Of a stretch of 64,000 nt of DNA, positions 57,836 to 64,000 are shown piece after piece; position 1 is the first letter of the stretch, and every line of letters begins with the position of its first letter. The DNA is from Apodemus sylvaticus (taxonomy: Eukaryota; Chordata; Mammalia; Rodentia; Muridae). Under the pieces are notes generated by a model, which searched no databases, was not told the origin of the DNA, and was given only the letters and a program-made list of their open reading frames with translations. Made by a program: the position numbers and the translations under genes. The stretch is taken from contig NC_067478.1 of assembly GCF_947179515.1 (NCBI RefSeq), positions 124,001 to 188,000 on the forward strand. Direction: 5' to 3'.

Positions 57836-58915
57836 GTAACAAAAACTGAAAAAAAAAAAATAAAATGTGGCTTAAAAAAGTACACTCTTTACAAACTGTC
57901 AGTCAAGTCTTCTGCTTTGGTACTTCTCTGAGCCTCATAGGCTTAGACGTAAACCTGAGACTAAGCAAAACCATGGGCTTCTGGGAACTGCACCAGATCC
58001 TTTGGAGGAGCAGTACATTTATTATAAAGAATCAATAATCTTGATGTGAGCCCAGAAGAAGGAACATAAGACAGTTATCAAGGAGACAGAAACAAAAGGT
58101 CCATTTCTACTTTCAAGTAACATTTTTACTTTTAAATTTCGTTTAATAAAGAAATTGCACTACTCTCCCATGCCTTCCTGGGAGATACTTGGATTCATAA
58201 CTGGAAAAGTACAGAGCATTCTTTTTCTCTGAGCTGCTACTCATGGACCATTTCCACCTTGCTTCTTGGTGGAATATTCAGGGAAGAGGAATAGACATTT
58301 GTAAAACAGCTCAATTTCTGTTCCTCTTTTTCTATAATATTATCTTCCTCTTTTGGTTTTTAACTCTCGAGCCCTGCCCTCTGTGAAATGTTTCAGTTCC
58401 CTCTCTGTATTTTTGGACCAATTTTCTATCTTTAAAAAAATGTGTCATGGGTACTTTTTACTTGACTCCTTAAGACCAAGACTCCAGTGGAAGACCCTTC
58501 ATGAAAAGAGATCCAAGTTGGGACCATTATTTCAAAGCTTTTGATTTAAGGTGTCAATGTTTACTTTTAATGTTTGTTTGGAGTTTTTTTGTATAGCTTT
58601 CAATCAATGATGGGTTTTCTAGGTAAGTCATTTACTGGAATAAAAATAAAGTCACTTCATTTTATGATATTCAGTTTTGATTAAATATTTTTGCCTATTC
58701 TATACCATGGTTCATTTTCATCCATCCTTTTTGTCATTGTAATAGCTATTAAAATTTAAACTATGCACAGCACACATTTCTAAACATATACCTGCTACAG
58801 TTGCTCATCTTATTTTCCCCTTTCTGCTCTCTAAGCATTGTTGCTCATTAATAAACAATCTTTCTTTTCAAACTGCTGAAATCTTTTTACTTTAATAATT
58901 TAAAAAAGAATGTAT
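57836..58915. other. Non-coding, nothing recognised
   Basis: No gene or named repeat. An A-rich junction with the L1 end occupies the first bases. Confidence 0.35.
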
Positions 58916-58918
58916 CTA

Positions 58919-59055
58919 GGCCTGGTGGTTCTTGTCTTTAATTCTAGCACTTGGGAGGCAAAGGCAGGTGGCTCTCTTTAAGTTCAGGGCTACTTTTCTC
59001 TACCTAGCAGTTCCACATCAGTCAGGGTTACATAGTAAAACCCTATCTCAAAATA
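58919..59055 (+). repeat. Degenerate B1 SINE
   Basis: GCCTGGTGGTTCTTGTCTTT, CTAGCACTTGGGAGGCAAAG and AAAACCCTATCTCAAAATAT follow B1 order, with an AT-rich tail. Confidence 0.75.
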
Positions 59056-59204
59056 TATATTTAAAATACTTTTTCAGAGTATAAAAAGACTGGGAATAAG
59101 ACAAGAATGTACACTTTACCAATACTACTTAATATAGCACTGACAGTCTTTACCAGAGAAATAGACAAGAAAAATTTACTAAAAGAATCCTGAAGAAATT
59201 GTTC

Positions 59205-59520
59205 TGTTAAAGTGCTTGCAACACTGGGGACCTAAGTTTAGTCCCCAGAACCAGCAGAAGAGGAGACAGGCTAGACATGGTAGTGTTTGCTTACAATCCC
59301 AGCTCTAGGTAGATAAATAATGGGCAGATCCTTGGGGCTCACTGGCCATCCAATCTAGCCAAATTGGTGAGTCCCAGACAAGTAAAATTCCCTATTTCAA
59401 AAACCATGGTGAATATTGTCTATGAAGCAACATCTGAGGTTGACCTCTGGCCTCTATATCCACATGTGTACCTGTGCATTTATGTTCATACCCTACATAC
59501 ATGCACATACCCATAGGGAA
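59205..59520 (+). repeat. B4-family SINE
   Basis: AAGTGCTTGCAACACTGGGG and CCTAAGTTTAGTCCCCAGAA (head), GGTAGTGTTTGCTTACAATC (B1-like half), and TGAGGTTGACCTCTGGCCTC with CACATGTGTACCTGTGC (typical tail). Confidence 0.8.
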
Positions 59521-61544
59521 AATGCATAAAAGGTACTGAAATTAGAAGAGAAGTAAGATGATCTCTGCTTATGGATTATATGATTATATGATCATGTAAA
59601 GTCCACTCCAAAAGAAAAGTCTCTTAGAGCTGATCAATTGATTTGTCAAAATTGCAAGAGCCCAAATCATAGAAAATGCTTGCAATAAGGGGTAAAGCAT
59701 AAAAAGCTCAAAGAAACTTTAAAAAGAATTAAATTTGTAATTATATCATTTAAAAATAAATCCACTCAAGGAAGACAGTCTTATTCTATAAAGTGCCAAA
59801 GTCGTTGAAAGAAATGAAAAGGCACCACCCCAGATGGAAATATCCTATGTTTGTGGATTGGAAGACTTAATATTATTAATACTATTCGTGAGATCTTGTT
59901 TTAGCCTTGCCTTGAGTCCCCAGTCCCTGTGATTGGCTCTAAAAGTCAACAGTTTCTTGAATATGACACCAAGTAAAAACAAGTAAAAAAAAGACATATT
60001 ACACTATCCCATATATTTGATATGGAATTAAAATATAAAAAATGTTTAAGAACTCCTACAACTCAACAAGAACAATTAATTTTATTGAAAATAAGTTTTA
60101 TATAATATATTCTAATCATGGTCCCCCTCCTAGGTCCTCTACATTTACCCACCCATCCAACACCATGTGCTTTTTTCCCCTCTGTCTCTCTCTTTAGAAA
60201 ACAAACAAGCAAAAGAAATAGATTTTAAAATAAAATAAAAACAATGAAAAACATACAAAGCACACATACATATATTCTCACACAAGTACACACCACAAAC
60301 CCACACAGGATTGGAAACCATAATATACAAGCAAAAGACCTGTAAGGTAGGAGTCAAGGTAACATGAGACAAAAAGTCCACAATACTACAATACTACATT
60401 GAGGTTATGCTATGTTGGCCATCTATTTCTGGATGTCAGACCTGGCCTTAAGTGTGATTTATATGTTCTGTGAGATTCCATTGGAGAAAAGTATTTTTTC
60501 CTTTGTAAGTGGTTGTCATTTAAAGATAGACTCTTAGCCAGGGAGGGAAGTTTGTGTCCGTTTTCTCCTTTCAGTGCTGGGATCCCTCTGACTTGGACAT
60601 ACACATGCCCTGGGTATGCTGTCACAATTTCTGTGAGTTCATTTGTGCATCTGTCCTATAGTATCTTGAAGACTCTGCTTCCTGGTGTCTCCACTACTCT
60701 GACTTTTAGAATCTTTCTGTCCCTTCTTCTACATAGTTTCCTGAGCCCTGAGGGGAGGCATTTGACGAAGACAACCCATATAGAACAGAGTGTTCTAAGG
60801 TCTTACTCTCTGAACATTGTCCAGTCTCTGTATTAGTTTTGCATCTACTAAAGGATGCTGAGCAAGAAATATGGGTATAACAGAAGATGATTAGAAGTTA
60901 TTTTAATGCTATTTTCCTTTAGCAGAATAGTAATACTTTTCTTTTGTTGGTTTTCCCCATATATCCATGACCTATGTTTCATTCCATGGAGTGTGTCTTT
61001 AGTCCAGATAATGATTGGTACTCTATATTTTACCATTATACCAGTATATCGTGTAGATGGGTCACTACTGTAGATAACAGGGTTTATAGCTGGATTGGTA
61101 GTTACTTTTTTCTCTAATAACATAGAGAGTACTTCCAGTAGTATGAACACTAATCATTAGGAGTAAAACCTCTACTTAGAAGCCAGCTAGAATTCACTGC
61201 ATTCAGTGAGGTATGTAAGTTTTGTCTTTAGCAATAGGACATTATCAGTCTGTAGAAAGCAACCAATATCCTTGTCAATATCTTGAGTTGCTTGGGGTTT
61301 CTATGGGACCAACAATTCAATTAGATGTAACCTATTCCTGGCACTGGAGATTTCATTTGGTGACAAAGCATATCTAGTTGGACCATTGTCTCCCTGTTTA
61401 TTTTGTGACTCTACTTAAATTTTAAAATATTAAATATATTAAATATAATTTAATAAATAATAAAATAAAAATAAATATTAAAAATAAATAAAAATATTAA
61501 ATATCTAAAATATTTAAAATATTTCTTTCATATATATGCATACA
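59521..61544. other. Non-coding, nothing firmly recognised
   Basis: AT-rich sequence. A simple AT-rich (TAAA/TATTAAA) tract occupies about 61425-61530. Short frames at 60145-61150 are unsupported. Confidence 0.4.
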
Positions 61545-64000
61545 CATATATTTAAATAAGCTTTTATTGTAGTAGATTTCCATAATTCCTAAATTTCCCT
61601 GAGTCTTAATTGTCCTTCCTGATATTCCCTCCCTCACCCCTTTCTTCCCTCCCCATCTCAGTTTAATTCTCCCATTCCAGTCCCTGGCTTCATCTCTACA
61701 TAGCTATATATTCCACTTCCCCTGCTCTGGGAGCCCATGCCCTGTTCCTTAGTTTATACTTAATCTCTGTATCTATACAGATTGTAGCATGCCTACTGAA
61801 AACTTAAAAACTCAGCTACATATAAGAAGATATATACCATATTTGTGGTTTCGGGTCTAGGTTACCTTTCTTAAGATGATGTTTTTCTAACTCCATTCAT
61901 TTACCTACAAATTTCATGATTTCAAGATGATTTTTTGAAAAAAACTGAATAATATTCCATGATTTAAATGTTTTTGTTATGTATTCATGTGTTGATGGAC
62001 AGTTAGGCTGTTTAAAATTTTGGGTATTATGAATAGAGCAGCAAAGAATGTAGATGAGCAAGTATCTCTTCAGGAAGATGTAAAGTCCTTTGGGTATATC
62101 ACCTGAGTGGCATAATGCATGTGAATAGCTCCCAGCTTCCCAAGGAACTGCCACATTTATTTCCACAATATCTGTGAAAGTTTGCACTCCCATCAGCAAT
62201 GGATAAATGTTCATTTTACTACACATTCTTGACAATATTGTCTGTCATTTGTTTTAATATTCTTGACCATTTTGGCTGGTGAAAGATGAAGTCTCAAAGT
62301 GACATTTGAATGGATTTCCCTGTTAACTAAGGATGATAAACAGTTCTTTAAGTGCTTCTTGGCCATTTGTGTTTCATTTTTTGAGAACTGTCTGTGTAGT
62401 TTGTACCCATTTTTAATTGGGTTACGTATTTTCTTGACATCCAGTTTTGTTAGTTCTTTATATGATTTAGATGTTAATTCCCTATTAGATGTGTAATTGA
62501 TAAAGATATTTTTCCATTCTCTCACTTGCTGCTCTGTCCAAATGATAGTGTCTTTATGATACAAAAGCTTTTCAGTTCCATGATGTCCCATTTATGAATT
62601 GTTGATCTCAATACCTGTGCTATTGGTGTCCTGTTCAGAAATTCTTTTCCTATAGCAATGAGTTCAAAGTTATTCCCCACTTCTATCAGATTAAGGGTAT
62701 CTGGCCTTATGTTGAAGAATTTGATATATTTGAGTTGAGTTTGTGCGGGGTGATAAATATGAATCTATTTGCATTTTTCTACATGCAGCCATCCAATTTG
62801 GCCAACATTATTTGTTGAAGATGCTGTCCCATTTTTCAGTGTATAATTCTAGTTTCTTTGTAAAAGATCAAATGTCTATAATTGTGTGGACTTATGTCTG
62901 AATCTTCAATTGATTTCATTCACCAACTTGTCTGTGTTTATGGCTATATACCACAATGGTTTACCACTATAGGTCTGTGGTACAACTTGAAATTAGGGTT
63001 GGCAATATCTCCAGAAGTTCTTTAATTATTAAAAATTATTTCAGTCATACTGCTTTTTTAATTTCTGTGTGTTTCCAGATGAATATGAAAAATGACCTTT
63101 CAATTTCTGTGAAGAATTTTGATGGGGATTGCATTGAATCTATAGATTGCTGTATTGCTCATTGTTGGCATTTAGTATAGGCTCCACCCCACAGTTACCT
63201 GGCAACAGCCAGGTATGCCTGACTCACTATAAAAGGGCCTGCTTGTCCAAAAATCCAGTAATTGTTTACTCCACGAGGCAGGATGTCTCAGCTGGTCTTC
63301 AGTATATGTCAGAATCCCAAAGAAGTAGTATTTAACGCCAGTATAGGAATGGACTTGCTAGAAAGGCAAGAGCAAGCAGTAAAAGATCAAAAGCTTCCTT
63401 CTATGTTCTTATAGATACTTTCAGCAGAAGGCATGGCCCAGATTACATCCAGGTCTTCCTATCTCAAAAGATTTGGATTAAAGATGTGTCTTCCCACTCA
63501 AAGATCTGGATGAGAAGTGGATCTTCCCATTTCAGATACACAAAAATTCCCTCACAGGTATTCCACTCCATTTTTGTGTTTTAGTTAATTTCAATGTAGT
63601 CAAGTTGACAACCAAAGATTCACATCACAATTGCTTTTGTTGGGTTGGCTATTTGTATTGTAAATCCTACTTACTAATGATCAGGGGACATCTTTCCATC
63701 TCCTGGTGACTTTTTCAGTTTCCTTCTTCAAGTTTTTATTGTACAAGTCTCTCACTTGCCTGGTTAGAGTTAACACAATCTATTTTTGAGGCAGTTGAGA
63801 AAGGTATTCTTTCCCTGATTTCTTTCTGTTTGTCATTTGTATATAGGAAAGCTTCTGATTTCTGTATGTTAACTTTGTATCCTACTACTTTTCTAAAACT
63901 ATTTATCAGCTGTAGAAGTTTCCTAGTGAAGTTTTTAAAGTTGTTTTATATATAAAATTGTATTATCTACAAATGATGATGCTTTGACTTCTTTCTTTCC
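61545..64000 (-). mobile_element. Old L1 (3' part), minus strand, cut by the window edge
   Basis: L1 3' UTR-like sequence and the ORF2 C-terminal region on the minus strand, with the 3' end on the left. The recognisable ORF2 piece 62211-62591 reads TEKLLYHKDTIIWTEQQV and MAKKHLKNCLSSLVNREI. The copy continues past an inserted element (63165-63635) to the right edge of the window. It is more decayed than the other L1 copies and may be of an older subfamily. Confidence 0.8.
63165..63635 (+). mobile_element. LTR-like element nested in the minus-strand L1
   Basis: Begins with a TG head near TGTTGGCATTTAGTATAGG, carries CTCACTATAAAAGGGCCTGC (TATA box) and ends near TGACAACCAAAGATTCACAT. L1 sequence lies on both sides. 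Family not named; it looks like a solo ERV LTR. The target duplication is unclear (ATTGCT on both sides is only suggestive). Confidence 0.55.

Noticed and set aside
61545..64000. An autonomous, intact L1 in the 48-64 kb region
   Set aside because: All three large L1 copies there have truncation, deletion, stops or nested insertions, and none has intact ORF1 plus ORF2.

Overview
This is a gene-poor stretch of a murine rodent genome carrying two intact chemokine receptor genes, Ccr2 and Ccr5, both on the minus strand. Transcription runs from high to low coordinates, so the gene order is Ccr2 then Ccr5. The organism call rests on the receptor proteins, which look like mouse and rat CCR5/CCR2 from memory without matching either exactly. 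It also rests on the repeats: B1, B2/B3 and B4 SINEs, rodent L1 3' ends, ERVL/MaLR-type LTR elements and a URR1-like DNA transposon copy. A mouse relative is likely, but the species cannot be fixed from the sequence alone.

Layout: 1-18.9 kb has no recognisable gene. It holds LTRs, a twin-primed L1, a 156-bp direct duplication, a complete two-LTR element with 5-bp target duplications and two further L1 3' ends. Ccr5 runs from about 24.5 kb (candidate TATA box and non-coding exon 1) through a 2.7-kb intron to a single coding exon (21742-20678), with a probable poly(A) signal at 18.9 kb. The region between the genes holds a young L1 3' end with perfect target duplications and a two-LTR MaLR-type element split by a B1. 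Ccr2 has a single coding exon (38645-37524), a candidate 5' non-coding exon near 42.2 kb and a probable poly(A) signal near 36.08 kb; a URR1 fossil lies in its likely 3' UTR. A 34-bp minisatellite sits 0.8 kb upstream of the candidate first exon. From 44 to 64 kb there is no gene, only SINEs, microsatellites and three large decayed L1 copies: one internally deleted, one with a misplaced duplicate segment and one minus-strand copy split by an LTR-like insertion.

The two genes are tandem paralogues of the CC chemokine receptor cluster. They encode seven-transmembrane Gi-coupled receptors of leukocytes: CCR2 for CCL2-type ligands (monocyte recruitment) and CCR5 for CCL3/4/5. They share a conserved architecture, with the splice acceptor 11 nt upstream of the ATG in both. 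They also share a 146-bp stretch of perfect DNA identity over TM5-TM6, best explained by gene conversion. I found no CRISPR array, operon or undescribed multi-gene system. The most useful observations are the conversion tract, the candidate 5' exons and promoters, the promoter-proximal VNTR and several datable or mechanistically informative retroelement insertions.
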